The notes beneath the pieces are model-generated. The model ran no database searches. It worked only from the letters and a program-made list of their open reading frames with translations, and was not told the origin of the DNA. This document shows positions 8,872-17,571 of a DNA stretch of 64,000 bases, one piece after another. Origin of the DNA: Rubripirellula reticaptiva (lineage in GTDB: Bacteria > Planctomycetota > Planctomycetia > Pirellulales > Pirellulaceae); assembly GCF_007860175.1 (NCBI RefSeq), contig NZ_SJPX01000002.1, positions 1,178,001 to 1,242,000 on the forward strand, read 5' to 3'. The number at the start of each line of letters is the position of its first letter. Position 1 is the first letter of the stretch. The position numbers and the translations under genes were made by a program.

Positions 8872-10160
8872 AATTCCGCCCCCATGAATTCAGCGCACTT
8901 GATTTCACGAAACATGATCCGTGCAAGCTCGCCTACCGGCATGGTCGTCGCTTTTGCGTAGCCAATTCGTTTTGAAACTTGGGGTGCCTTAAGCGTCTGC
9001 CGTTGCAATTCCCCGGCGGCTTCAAAGAGTCCCAGGGGAGAGGTCGTATCTAGCGGCGTCGTCAGCGATTCGGGCAGCAAAGCAAAGAACTCGGCCTTGG
9101 CTAGTTCCTTGACAAAGGTCTCGACCTTGACCTCCGCACCGGACACAAACTTCTGTGTTTGAACGGCAAGGAAATGCTCCACGCTGAGTGGAGCGGCGCC
9201 CATTGCGACCTCCGCGATGTCAACCGCCAACGCTGCGGCAGCTTCTTTACCTTTGAGTTCACTGTAACCACAACCGAACCGAGGGGAGTAGGCCGATTCT
9301 GCGAGCCAAAGCAACTCGGTTCGCGCATTCTGGGCCTGGTGGCTACGCACTGCTTCTTCACGAATCACGTTGAACTTCTTGGAAAGGTCTCCGGTCACTT
9401 TCTCAACGCTTGTGATCACCGCTGACTGTTGAGAACTAATAGCCGCTGTGATTGCGGAAGAGGCTTGCTTGGCAAAATGTTGACCCCATGGGCCAGAATT
9501 ATCCATCGTATTGGTGTTCCCGTTCTCGAGCGCATTGCCATCCGTTCCGGTTCCAGTCGTCGCACAGAGCAGGGCTTTGTTGATGGTGTTCTTGACCTCC
9601 GGTACTGCGATCGAAGAAACGTACTTCCTCGGCTTTTCAATCGTCGATCGCCATTCATCGCACGCACGCTGCTCGACTCGTTTTCCTAGCTCCTGCACAT
9701 GACCGACCACTGGTCGGACTCGCTCGTCAATCTCGCCCCGCGTAATCGCATTTACCGACGCATACCAGACCAACGCCAAAATATCTGCGTCTTCGTTGAT
9801 GCCTTCAAATACGGCTTGCCAGCCAACAGCGACCAACATTGGGATTTTTCGCTCAGGGCCAACGCCCACGAATGTCGGCCAACTGACCTCGACCTTTTCG
9901 GAAATATTGACAAGGGCAGGCGATTCGCCATCCACCGACGGCACCAATGTTGCCCTGATGAAGCGGACTAACGCAGGCAGGTCATTGGCAAAAACGCTTG
10001 AAAGGCTCTCTGCGGACTCGTTTAGCGTTTTTAGGTGGTCCTCGCTGTCACCGACCTCAATAAGCCCGTCACGCAAATACTCTCGGATGAAATTTTCCAC
10101 TGAACCCTCGTGCTGCTGCCAGACTGCTGTGCGGACGAATTCCCGATTCGCTGGCTCCAA
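8862..10160 (-). CDS. GASH: GTPase-associated system helical protein (432 aa)
   Basis: This is an all-alpha soluble protein without enzyme motifs, first in the four-gene GTPase operon. Size, composition and position match the GASH (GTPase-associated system helical) family. The open frame begins at a TTG at 10160 with a stop just upstream and no clear ribosome site. A GTG at 10100 is preceded by GAGGG and could be the true start, giving 412 residues. A Thr/Asn/Gly-rich linker lies in the middle (residues about 200-225), followed by a likely coiled coil (ISSQQSAVITSVEKVTGDL). It probably bridges the GTPases and GAP1. The family call leans on context more than on motifs. Confidence 0.65.
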   Translation of the reverse strand: MEPANREFVRTAVWQQHEGSVENFIREYLRDGLIEVGDSEDHLKTLNESAESLSSVFANDLPALVRFIRATLVPSVDGESPALVNISEKVEVSWPTFVGVGPERKIPMLVAVGWQAVFEGINEDADILALVWYASVNAITRGEIDERVRPVVGHVQELGKRVEQRACDEWRSTIEKPRKYVSSIAVPEVKNTINKALLCATTGTGTDGNALENGNTNTMDNSGPWGQHFAKQASSAITAAISSQQSAVITSVEKVTGDLSKKFNVIREEAVRSHQAQNARTELLWLAESAYSPRFGCGYSELKGKEAAAALAVDIAEVAMGAAPLSVEHFLAVQTQKFVSGAEVKVETFVKELAKAEFFALLPESLTTPLDTTSPLGLFEAAGELQRQTLKAPQVSKRIGYAKATTMPVGELARIMFREIKCAEFMGAELWA

Positions 10161-10229
10161 AACAGTCCGCTAATTGATACTTACCCGCTAAAGCTAACGC
10201 ACTCAATGGACGAAAACAAGAGAAGAGCA

Positions 10230-10258
10230 TTGAAAAATAGTCCATCTTGCGATACAGT
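10230..10258 (+). promoter_or_regulatory. putative sigma70-type promoter of ietAS
   Basis: TTGAAA (10230-10235), exactly 17 bases, then TACAGT (10253-10258). With a start point near 10265 the leader to the ATG at 10273 would be only about 8 bases, which makes the later in-frame ATG at 10291 a reasonable alternative start. Confidence 0.5.
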
Positions 10259-10272
10259 TAAGAGCAACCCAT

Positions 10273-11385
10273 ATGGAACAGAGCGTGTACATGGACCATT
10301 CCCAAGAACAGTCGAAAGATTTAGTCCACCTTTCGCGGCTGGCTTTGGCTGGCCGCGTTCAGGACGTACAGACGTATGTGGTTCGCATGGCACGCCGCTA
10401 CAAGAAGCGGCTCCCAGAGCTAGGTGAGCAGCTCAACGAGATCGTAAAACAGGCTCCAACTCGCCAGTCGCCCTTGCGAAGTGAGACTGTCGCGGCCATT
10501 CCCGTTGACCGGGATAGCCGCTTGCAGCTTCTGCGACACGAACTTTCGCCATCTCTTGACCATGCACCCATTTGGACTGGATCAGTCGAAGCGTCGCTCA
10601 AGCGAATCGTAATGGAGCACGAACGCCAGCAAGAGTTACTTGACGCTGGCTTGGCGCCGACACGAACGGCAATTTTCACCGGACCTCCAGGCGTTGGCAA
10701 GACAATGGCGGCGCGATGGTTGGCTCAGTCGCTCCAACGCCCGTTGCTGACGCTTGATCTATCGGCGGTAATGAGCAGCTTTCTTGGACGAACCGGAAAC
10801 AATGTCCGGCACGTTCTCGACTACGCGAAGGGTGTACCTTGCGTACTCTTACTAGACGAACTTGATGCCATCGCAAAACGACGCGATGATGACCAGGAAG
10901 TTGGCGAACTCAAGCGGCTGGTGACGGTTCTTCTGCAGGAGGTGGATGATTGGCCCGAAGGAGGCTTACTTGTTGCTGCGAGTAATCACGCCGAATTACT
11001 TGATCCGGCGGTTTGGCGACGCTTTGAAAAGAAGGTGGAGTTCGAGTGTCCTGGACGCGATGCGATTCAATTGGCTGTGAATGTGTTTCTTGGCGGGCAT
11101 GAAGAGATGTCCAACGCTTGGCAATCCGCGTTGGCATTTTTGTTTGCGGGCATGTCTTTTAGTGACATTGAATGCGAGGCGACAGAACTGAAGCGACAGG
11201 CCGTGCTGGAATCAAGCACGCTGGAAGAACGATTGATTGATTTTGTGCATCAGCGAATCGCCTCGCAAACGAAGGCTGGGAAAAAGCAGGTGGCTGCGGC
11301 ACTGGTCGAAGCTGGAATGTCGCAGCGTGCGATCAACGAATTAACGGGACTCAGCCGCGACACCATTCGCAAGATTGAGCTGTGA
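10273..11385 (+). CDS. ietA: IetA-like AAA+ ATPase of an IetAS defence pair (370 aa)
   Basis: This AAA+ ATPase belongs near the FtsH/proteasomal-ATPase branch: Walker A GPPGVGKT (137-144), Walker B LLLDELDAIAKRRDD, a sensor-1 ASNHAELLDPAVWRRF with Arg fingers, and a C-terminal helix-turn-helix (GMSQRAINELTGLSRDTI). Paired with the subtilase 14 bases downstream it matches IetAS, known from Agrobacterium plasmids as an incompatibility or plasmid-exclusion trait and also reported as an antiphage system. The C-terminal HTH suggests DNA contact, perhaps autoregulation or recognition of invading DNA. The likely role is to restrain or feed the IetS protease. The start could be 10273 or 10291. Confidence 0.85.
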   Translation: MEQSVYMDHSQEQSKDLVHLSRLALAGRVQDVQTYVVRMARRYKKRLPELGEQLNEIVKQAPTRQSPLRSETVAAIPVDRDSRLQLLRHELSPSLDHAPIWTGSVEASLKRIVMEHERQQELLDAGLAPTRTAIFTGPPGVGKTMAARWLAQSLQRPLLTLDLSAVMSSFLGRTGNNVRHVLDYAKGVPCVLLLDELDAIAKRRDDDQEVGELKRLVTVLLQEVDDWPEGGLLVAASNHAELLDPAVWRRFEKKVEFECPGRDAIQLAVNVFLGGHEEMSNAWQSALAFLFAGMSFSDIECEATELKRQAVLESSTLEERLIDFVHQRIASQTKAGKKQVAAALVEAGMSQRAINELTGLSRDTIRKIEL

Positions 11386-11399
11386 GGGAAAACTGAAAC

Positions 11400-13622
11400 A
11401 TGGCGGACCAACCAAGATTCCTGCTGGGAAACGGGCATAACCTAACGAGCCGCGTGAAGGTCACCAAAATCTTGGAGCCAAAGCCGCCGCCCTACGACAT
11501 CAAGACGGCCAAGGCGAGACTCGCTCCTCAATTTTCGTCCACTGCCAAGTCGCTAGCGGAGATCCCAGACGCCGCTTGCCCGGACGACTACGCGGTCGCC
11601 TTGCTAACACTTCATCCTGAATACACAGCAAAGAGTTATTTCCCTGGCGAACTTTTGCGCGAGGCTCGCATGGAGGCAATTGGCTCACGACCAGCTCGGG
11701 TTAAACCTCAAGCCTGGAACAAAAAAGCTAGCCCGGAAGAGGCACCGACAACCCAGCTATACGTTGCCGCAAGCCGTCGCAATTTCGCAAGCTTCGCCAA
11801 CCAACTACCAGGCCTGTCCGAATCTGACACGAGCACGAAGCAACTCTTTGAAATTGAGGTTTTCAAGGCACTGGATGTCAATGACCGAACGCAAAGAGTT
11901 GACCGAACAGCGAAAGACCCGTTGCTCGAAGTCGTGTTGCATACATCGGGCGTTCCTCGCGCTGGCCGCATTGTTGAGGCGTTTGAGGAATACGCAGACA
12001 CGCTCAACCTGCGTCCTGATTTTGATCGCCGATTTGAAGTTGGGTCGCTTTGTTTCTTACCAGTTCGAGCGGCAAATACTGACATTGATAAGCTTGGGCA
12101 GTTCGCTTTTCTGCGAACCATCCGGCAAATGCCTGAATTGCGACCGATGAAACCAATCATCCGAACATCAGGTAAGTCCAAGCCCTTTGCAGTAAAGTTG
12201 CCCAAGGATCCTCCGCTCGATCCGCAGGTAAAGGCTGCGGTCTTCGATGGTGGTTTGACTGACGAAGCAAGCTTTGGTTCGTTCGTGCATGGACACGAAC
12301 CCGTTGGTATCGGAGCGCCGGTCGAGACATTCGTCGATCATGGCACATCGGTTACGTCGGCGCTTCTGTACGGTCCGCTCCGAAAAGGCGATACGGTTCG
12401 GCAACCTTACGGTCAAGTCGACCACTATCGAGTCCTCGACGATCATTCTGCCAAAGATCCCTACGATCTTTACGACACCCTTGCCCGCATTCGTGATGTC
12501 CTGCAAGTTCGGAAGTACGGGTTCGTCAACCTGAGCATTGGCCCGTCGCTACCAATCGAAGACGATGACGTTCACGCCTGGACCGCCGTCTTGGATTCGC
12601 TTCTCTCAAGCGGCGAGACTTTGGCGACGGTTGCGATCGGCAACGCCGGCGAAAAAGACCGGCCTTCTGGGAACGCACGTGTTCAAGTGCCATCGGACAG
12701 CGTCAATGCGTTGGCTGTCGGAGCAACAGACAGATCGAATGAAAAATGGGCGCGTGCAAAATACAGTTGCTATGGTCCTGGGCGAAGTCCCGGCGTCATC
12801 AAACCCGAGGTCGTGTCCTTCGGTGGTTGCTCAGCAGAACCGTTCTTCGTCATGGATTCGTCACTAACAATTGCGATCCCGGAGGCGGGGACAAGTCTCG
12901 CTTCGCCCGCAACGCTGCGTCTTGGCATGGGAGTGCGTGCTCACTTCGGCGCAGACTTTTCAGCGCTCGCCATCAAGGCGTTGCTGGTCCACTGCTGCGA
13001 ACCGCACGAGACACAATCGTCGGATGAGATAGGTTGGGGGAGAGTGCCCGGCGACGTGGAACAGCTTGTCGTTTGCGGTGATGGCGTCGCGCGCGTCGTG
13101 TTCCAAGGTGAGTTGACACCAGGACAATACCTGCGCGCCCCGGTTCCCATGCCGGCTGGCAAGCTAACAGGAATGGTCTCGATCTCAGCCACGTTCTGCT
13201 TCGCCAGCGAAACGGACCCGAATGATCCGGGGAACTACACGCGAGGCGGATTGGACGTGACATTCCGGCCAAACGCGGACAAGTATGCTGTAGATGCTGC
13301 CCATCCAAAATCGAGCTCGTTCTTCCGCAGTTCCGACTACGACACTGAGGGGTCGCTACGACGAAACGCCCACAAATGGGAAACAACTTTGCATCGGCAA
13401 CGGAGCTTTCAGCCAAAATCCTTGAAAGACCCAATGTTCGACGTCCACTACCAAGTTCGTGAATCGGGCCGCACAACGAGAGCGAGCGACAAGATCCGGT
13501 ATGCAATGATCGTTACCATCAACGCTCCCAAAATGCCGGACCTGTACGATAAAATTGTCCAACGGTTCCAAACTCAGATTGAGCCGATGACGCCGCTAAT
13601 CGAAGTTCCAATCCGCGTTTAG
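11400..13622 (+). CDS. ietS: IetS-like subtilisin-family serine protease (740 aa)
   Basis: This is an S8 family peptidase with an intact triad: Asp283 (AVFDGG), His314 (VDHGTSV) and Ser499 (GTSLASPA), plus the oxyanion Asn415 (AIGNAG). About 270 residues precede the catalytic domain and about 200 follow it, as in IetS. No signal peptide is visible, so the protease works in the cytoplasm, unlike most subtilases. GAGGGAA lies 9 bases before the ATG and overlaps the ietA stop region, which indicates co-translation. In the IetAS family both genes are needed for activity, and the protease is taken to be the killing or interference component. Confidence 0.87.
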   Translation: MADQPRFLLGNGHNLTSRVKVTKILEPKPPPYDIKTAKARLAPQFSSTAKSLAEIPDAACPDDYAVALLTLHPEYTAKSYFPGELLREARMEAIGSRPARVKPQAWNKKASPEEAPTTQLYVAASRRNFASFANQLPGLSESDTSTKQLFEIEVFKALDVNDRTQRVDRTAKDPLLEVVLHTSGVPRAGRIVEAFEEYADTLNLRPDFDRRFEVGSLCFLPVRAANTDIDKLGQFAFLRTIRQMPELRPMKPIIRTSGKSKPFAVKLPKDPPLDPQVKAAVFDGGLTDEASFGSFVHGHEPVGIGAPVETFVDHGTSVTSALLYGPLRKGDTVRQPYGQVDHYRVLDDHSAKDPYDLYDTLARIRDVLQVRKYGFVNLSIGPSLPIEDDDVHAWTAVLDSLLSSGETLATVAIGNAGEKDRPSGNARVQVPSDSVNALAVGATDRSNEKWARAKYSCYGPGRSPGVIKPEVVSFGGCSAEPFFVMDSSLTIAIPEAGTSLASPATLRLGMGVRAHFGADFSALAIKALLVHCCEPHETQSSDEIGWGRVPGDVEQLVVCGDGVARVVFQGELTPGQYLRAPVPMPAGKLTGMVSISATFCFASETDPNDPGNYTRGGLDVTFRPNADKYAVDAAHPKSSSFFRSSDYDTEGSLRRNAHKWETTLHRQRSFQPKSLKDPMFDVHYQVRESGRTTRASDKIRYAMIVTINAPKMPDLYDKIVQRFQTQIEPMTPLIEVPIRV

Positions 13623-13675
13623 GTGCTAACTGTCCTGCTGACGGTGAAGCGAGATCAGATCGTCCGTACAGAACG

Positions 13676-13700
13676 AAAGCCCCAGGCAAGCAGGGACTTT
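13676..13700 (-). terminator. stem-loop between ietS and the tiny minus-strand gene
   Basis: Read on the minus strand, AAAGTCCC and GGGGCTTT pair over 8 bp with one G-U, around a 9-base loop. On the plus strand the same pair is a C-A mismatch, so the structure favours a minus-strand transcript and fits the 3' end of the tiny gene at 13718-13816. There is no T run. Confidence 0.4.
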
Positions 13701-13717
13701 CGCGGCATTTTCCAGCA

Positions 13718-13816
13718 CTACTTGGCTGGTTTCTCTTTCGGTTGCGACTGGGTGGTCTTCTTGTCGCTGTCGTTCGACGAGCCCTTCGGCTCGTGGCTAC
13801 CGGAACCATTCGTCAT
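13718..13816 (-). CDS. tiny Lys/Ser-rich protein (32 aa), divergent from the XRE gene
   Basis: A 32-codon frame starts MTNGSGSHEPKGSS and ends QPKEKPAK; it is polar, has no hydrophobic stretch and must be disordered. GAGGAA lies 6 bases before the ATG on the minus strand. The start faces a palindromic operator-like cluster 39 bases upstream, shared with the XRE regulator at 13919. The arrangement resembles a small partner gene controlled by the regulator (antitoxin, inhibitor or DNA-mimic-like peptide), but nothing in the sequence tells which. It could be a chance frame. Confidence 0.4.
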   Translation of the reverse strand: MTNGSGSHEPKGSSNDSDKKTTQSQPKEKPAK

Positions 13817-13854
13817 AGCAAATTCCTCGAGAGTGAGAAGCAAAAACGACGATG

Positions 13855-13885
13855 CAGACGATCGTCTGTATAAACATCGTCTGTA
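13855..13885. promoter_or_regulatory. likely operator of the XRE regulator
   Basis: CAGACGATCGTCTG (13855-13868) is a perfect 14-bp palindrome. Its right half recurs as part of a 10-bp direct repeat, ATCGTCTGTA, at 13861-13870 and 13876-13885. The cluster lies 34 bases before the XRE start and upstream of the divergent small gene. Symmetric plus repeated half-sites of this kind are typical of dimeric XRE or C-protein binding. Confidence 0.65.
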
Positions 13886-13918
13886 GAGCTATCGAGTTCA
13901 AGGGGTGATCTTATCTAA

Positions 13919-14158
13919 ATGGATCAAATTGAACTCGAATTCGGAAAAGTTGTACGCAAATACCGCGAAAAGGCTGGCCACTCACAAGAGGGGTTCGCCG
14001 ATGTTGCCGGTCTGCATCGAACTTACATCAGCTCGATTGAGCTTGGGAAAGTCCAGGTCGGTATCGGCGTCGCCGAAAAGCTCGCCATTGCGCTGGACGT
14101 TCCGCTGAGTAAGCTATTTCGGGAGATTGAAAGGCGACGCGATAACCAATCCGGTTAG
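13919..14158 (+). CDS. XRE-family transcriptional regulator (79 aa)
   Basis: This is a single helix-turn-helix domain of Cro/C1 type covering nearly the whole protein: residues 9-64 with recognition region HSQEGFADVAGLHRTYISSI followed by ELGK. Length and sequence resemble controller proteins of restriction-modification and toxin-antitoxin loci. It probably binds the palindromic repeats at 13855-13885, 34 bases upstream, and so represses or activates itself and the tiny divergent gene. Its end overlaps the convergent membrane gene by 45 bases. It may also control the IetAS or membrane-protein genes beside it; that is inference from position. Confidence 0.88.
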   Translation: MDQIELEFGKVVRKYREKAGHSQEGFADVAGLHRTYISSIELGKVQVGIGVAEKLAIALDVPLSKLFREIERRRDNQSG

Positions 14159-14665
14159 CTTTTGGTTTAGTAGCAGGTCGAGTCGCTCGTAGTATTTACG
14201 AAGCGTGTCGCGTGAGCCCAAAAAAAGCAGGCTGCTGATTGCCAAAGCTCCCACGTCTGGCCAGGCAGGCCAAGAGACTAGGTAAGCCGTTCTCCAGCAC
14301 CCATACGCGAATAGCCAAGCGAAAAGACTATTTCCGTAGAACTGGTAGTAGCGATACTGGTTTTCGTTCAGCAAGGTGAACGCTTCTGAGTTGGCTTGCA
14401 GCCGGGAGAAGTCCCAGTTTGGTCGAATTATCCCGGTCCATTCGTTGATTCGATCAAGCACCAACCAGCGAACCGTGCTGCTGAGCAAACCAACAAAAAT
14501 TGCGGCCAACGACGAATACAAAAAGCCGCCAACTGAAACTCCGCCGTCACCGGCGATCCACGATTTGATAGTGGGGGACTGAAAACTTGCACCGCAGATC
14601 GCGATGAACCCCGGTACGAGGTAAGCAATGACAAGGCCGAAGTTTTTGTCGGTTAGATTGTTCAC
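14114..14665 (-). CDS. membrane protein of unknown function (183 aa)
   Basis: Four hydrophobic segments are visible: about residues 8-25 (FGLVIAYLVPGFIAICGA), 45-70 (GGFLYSSLAAIFVGLLSS), 108-127 (YGNSLFAWLFAYGCW) and 134-150. The loop between the second and third is about 40 residues and faces one side. No enzymatic motif is seen. The N-terminal LTDKNFGLVIAYLVPGFI is like that of small membrane proteins met beside defence genes, but I cannot name a family. It converges on and overlaps the XRE gene by 45 bases. A membrane partner for one of the neighbouring systems is possible. Confidence 0.65.
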   Translation of the reverse strand: MNNLTDKNFGLVIAYLVPGFIAICGASFQSPTIKSWIAGDGGVSVGGFLYSSLAAIFVGLLSSTVRWLVLDRINEWTGIIRPNWDFSRLQANSEAFTLLNENQYRYYQFYGNSLFAWLFAYGCWRTAYLVSWPAWPDVGALAISSLLFLGSRDTLRKYYERLDLLLNQKLTGLVIASPFNLPK

Positions 14666-14778
14666 GCGGAAAGACTAGGCGGTCTTTGCCAATGGCGCAA
14701 ACAGGTGTCACCTACGCGGTATGGAGGCGATCCCTCGAAAGCCGCAGCGTGCCGACGTCCAGATCGAGAGCCAACACC

Positions 14779-16065
14779 CTATCGTCCATTTTCGATCATT
14801 TGTCGGATGAGCGGCAGCTCGACGAAGCAATGGGACCGTAGCGGGCTCTTATCGAAATGCACTCGAGCCACCTCCAGTCGACTATCAGTCCGCGACACTA
14901 CATCGACTCCTGACCTGGCAAAAGGCTGGCAACCGAAGCTGAACTGAAGCAGCACCAGCACCTGATAGAGGTCATGCCTTTGTGTCATCGAAGACGATTC
15001 GAAATTCTCAAAACATCTCGTGAGAATGCGCATCGCGACCAACTTCTCGCCCCTGCGAAATTCCCAAATTGCGCGAACTAAATCCCATCTCACATCGATC
15101 AGGAATCGATTCGTGTTCTTAACTTGTTCCAGCGACTCTCGCTGCTCATGAAACCAAGCAAACTGCTTGGCCGCAATTTTCATTCCATCTTGACTTGCGG
15201 ATTTCGAGGCGATTCTCGCCATCCCCATTCGTTCATGAACAATCATCTCAAAAATCTGAAGTGCCAAGGATTCGTCTTCGAGATCCTCAATGGCTAGACT
15301 GTGCCCCGCTTCAAAATTGAGGGCCGCAAGCCGATGAAATCGCGCCTTTGCCAGCGCGTTTGAAGCGTTCGGATGATCCTTGCTCCAAACAGGCTCACTA
15401 CCTGGTATCAATCGACGTGTGAGCTGACCGCGAAGAAGAATCAATTTGGCAATCCACTCGGTGTTGGCACGCCTACGTGTCATCATTCGATCGACTCCAC
15501 CTCTCGCAAGTTCGATGAGCCGGTTGCTCTGCTCCGCGAAATCGTCCACAGGAGAGGTGACGAGCCTGTGCGTTGAGAATTCAATTGCCATCTCGACGAG
15601 TGAGAAAGAATCGAACGGTGTAAATTCATTCGTACCTACGAAACGCAGGTGTTTTTCAAGCAGCTCTTGCACTTCAACAAAATCCGTTGGGTTGATAACC
15701 CCATGGTTTGAAAGCCCTGTGTAGTTCAGCCCATAAGTGTCGTTCCCGAGCCAGCCCTGCAGCGATTGCAAGTCTTGGAAGTGAGTCGACAGCCGCTCAA
15801 CACCGGCAGCTGGAGGTGCGAAGTAGTTGGAGCCTAAATCGAACTCGATCTCAATTCCGCGCAAAACAGACTCGCGCATTCGTTGAGACGATCGGCCGTT
15901 CACAAAGGTCTTTCGTGAGATCTCCGACTCATTCTTCACGGAAGCCTTGTCTCCGATTAGATGCGAGCAACGGTGAAAGAACTTCGCCTCTCCAACCTCT
16001 TCGATGAGACTGTCAAGCAAATGGTCTGCGTAGGCAGATCTCCTGTCCTTGCGAGGCTTGCTCAT
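14779..16065 (-). CDS. unknown helical protein, possible regulator (428 aa)
   Basis: I place the start at the ATG at 16065 (MSKPRKDRRSAYADHLL), preceded by GAGAA; a longer frame to 16323 would run through the gap and into the divergent gene. The protein is mostly alpha-helical. Residues 40-75 (SEISRKTFVNGRSSQRMRES) could be a helix-turn-helix, and the rest has regularly spaced helices like a TPR-type repeat protein. It has no membrane segment. The gene is divergent from the SHMT-like gene, which would suit a regulator or sensor of that pair. No family is recognised. Confidence 0.6.
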   Translation of the reverse strand: MSKPRKDRRSAYADHLLDSLIEEVGEAKFFHRCSHLIGDKASVKNESEISRKTFVNGRSSQRMRESVLRGIEIEFDLGSNYFAPPAAGVERLSTHFQDLQSLQGWLGNDTYGLNYTGLSNHGVINPTDFVEVQELLEKHLRFVGTNEFTPFDSFSLVEMAIEFSTHRLVTSPVDDFAEQSNRLIELARGGVDRMMTRRRANTEWIAKLILLRGQLTRRLIPGSEPVWSKDHPNASNALAKARFHRLAALNFEAGHSLAIEDLEDESLALQIFEMIVHERMGMARIASKSASQDGMKIAAKQFAWFHEQRESLEQVKNTNRFLIDVRWDLVRAIWEFRRGEKLVAMRILTRCFENFESSSMTQRHDLYQVLVLLQFSFGCQPFARSGVDVVSRTDSRLEVARVHFDKSPLRSHCFVELPLIRQMIENGR

Positions 16066-16219
16066 TCGATTCTCGATGACCTGGGATGACTTGGGAATTC
16101 CGTTTCGTGCTGGACGAGCTGAAACATATCCTCTGATTGTAAACGCAACCCTACACCAGTGCAGATTAAGCGGAACAGCACGGCCAACAACCGGCGGAAC
16201 GCAATAGAAGTCGCCGACG

Positions 16220-17554
16220 ATGAACACACGCGAAACGGACAAAAGAATGATCAGATCATCAACGGCCTTCAGAACGTCGCCCCCTACCGCGACGGGAAGT
16301 AATTCGGCTTCACTGGAGCGCATACTAGACTCGGTGCGTTGCTACGATCAGGAGTCGTCTATGGCAATCCGACTGATCCCCACTGAGGGACTGATGAGCA
16401 AACTACAGAGGGAAATGTACTTGTCGGTTCAGTGTGGTCGATATCTTCATGCCCCACCAGAGAATCTAGACAAGGCAATTGCTTACCCAGATATTCACCA
16501 CCTACAGTCTGTCTTTTCGGAAACATGCGAGGTAATCGCACGTGTTTTAAAAGGCAACTATGTCTGTCCCGATTTCCTGTCCGGTCTGCAGGCCATGCAG
16601 TTGGTAGTCGCATCGTTCAGTACGCCTGGGGATCTCGTTCTTTCAATATCCGAGGAGCACGGCGGACATGCTTCGACGGCGTCGATAGTCAAAGACCTCG
16701 GTCGGCAAAGTGCTTCGCTTCCATTCGATCCTGAAAAACATCAGATCGCGACAGAGAGTCTGGATCCCGAGGAAGACCCTGCCTTGGTCCTTGTCGACCA
16801 TTCAAACGTTCTGCGATCACATGACTACGTAGAACTGGCAGATCAGTATCCAGACGCGATCCTCGCTGTTGATATTTCCCAAGTAATGGCTCTCGTCGCC
16901 AGTGGCGATTTCCCAAATCCACTGGACAGCGGAGCGGACCTGATCTTCGGGAGTACTCACAAGTCAATGAATGGTCCGCAGAAAGCGATTGCCGTTACGC
17001 GGAATGACGCAGTGTTTAGAAATCTCCAAGAGACGGTGGATATCCACATTTCAAATAATCACCCAGCCAGCGTGGCCGCCCTGGGGATTTGCTTTTCCGA
17101 ATTTGAGCTGTTTGGATTCGAGTATGGAGCCATGCTGCTCCACTGCGCGAGGGCGCTGTCGCACCAGCTTGATCGCAACGGAATCACCGTCTATGGTCGT
17201 TTCAATGGTGAGTTCACTAGCACCCAACATGTTTGGATCGACGTCGAGAAATGCACGAAACTAACTGCTATCGAAGCGGTACAGACGCTACATTCGGTAG
17301 GACTGATTGTAAACACTTTGTATCTGCCGACCGGCGGAGAATCTGGTGCTGGGGCTAAGGGTCTTCGCCTTGGAACAACAGAAGTTGCCAGGCTCGGGAT
17401 GGGCCCTGACGAAATGGGCTTGATCGCTGAAGCAATCGCCGACGCCCTGCTGTCTCGCGTTTCACTAGACGACATACGAGAAAGAATGCTGCAGCTGCGT
17501 GAGCGCTTTCAGCGTGTTGAGTTTTGCACAGATGCCCTTGGTCAACGACATTGA
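16220..17554 (+). CDS. SHMT-like PLP-dependent enzyme (444 aa)
   Basis: This is a fold-type I PLP enzyme closest to serine hydroxymethyltransferase. MAIRLIPTEG stands where SHMT has its LELIASEN start motif. The PLP region reads AVDISQVMALVASG then GADLIFGSTHKSMNGPQ, with Lys248 as the Schiff-base lysine and Asp218 contacting PLP. The usual DxAH histidine stacking on PLP is replaced by Gln. A house-keeping GlyA is unlikely given these changes and the setting. It probably acts on an amino acid or threonine-like substrate, perhaps as aldolase. It is followed 17 bases on by the guanylate-kinase/nucleotidyltransferase fusion. The exact start is uncertain (16220 or 16247). Confidence 0.78.
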   Translation: MNTRETDKRMIRSSTAFRTSPPTATGSNSASLERILDSVRCYDQESSMAIRLIPTEGLMSKLQREMYLSVQCGRYLHAPPENLDKAIAYPDIHHLQSVFSETCEVIARVLKGNYVCPDFLSGLQAMQLVVASFSTPGDLVLSISEEHGGHASTASIVKDLGRQSASLPFDPEKHQIATESLDPEEDPALVLVDHSNVLRSHDYVELADQYPDAILAVDISQVMALVASGDFPNPLDSGADLIFGSTHKSMNGPQKAIAVTRNDAVFRNLQETVDIHISNNHPASVAALGICFSEFELFGFEYGAMLLHCARALSHQLDRNGITVYGRFNGEFTSTQHVWIDVEKCTKLTAIEAVQTLHSVGLIVNTLYLPTGGESGAGAKGLRLGTTEVARLGMGPDEMGLIAEAIADALLSRVSLDDIRERMLQLRERFQRVEFCTDALGQRH

Positions 17555-17571
17555 GTTAGGTGAACGATACA

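Noticed and set aside
13623-13886. 87-codon frame right after ietS
   Set aside because: No ribosome site, no family resemblance, and it overlaps the antisense small gene and the operator cluster.
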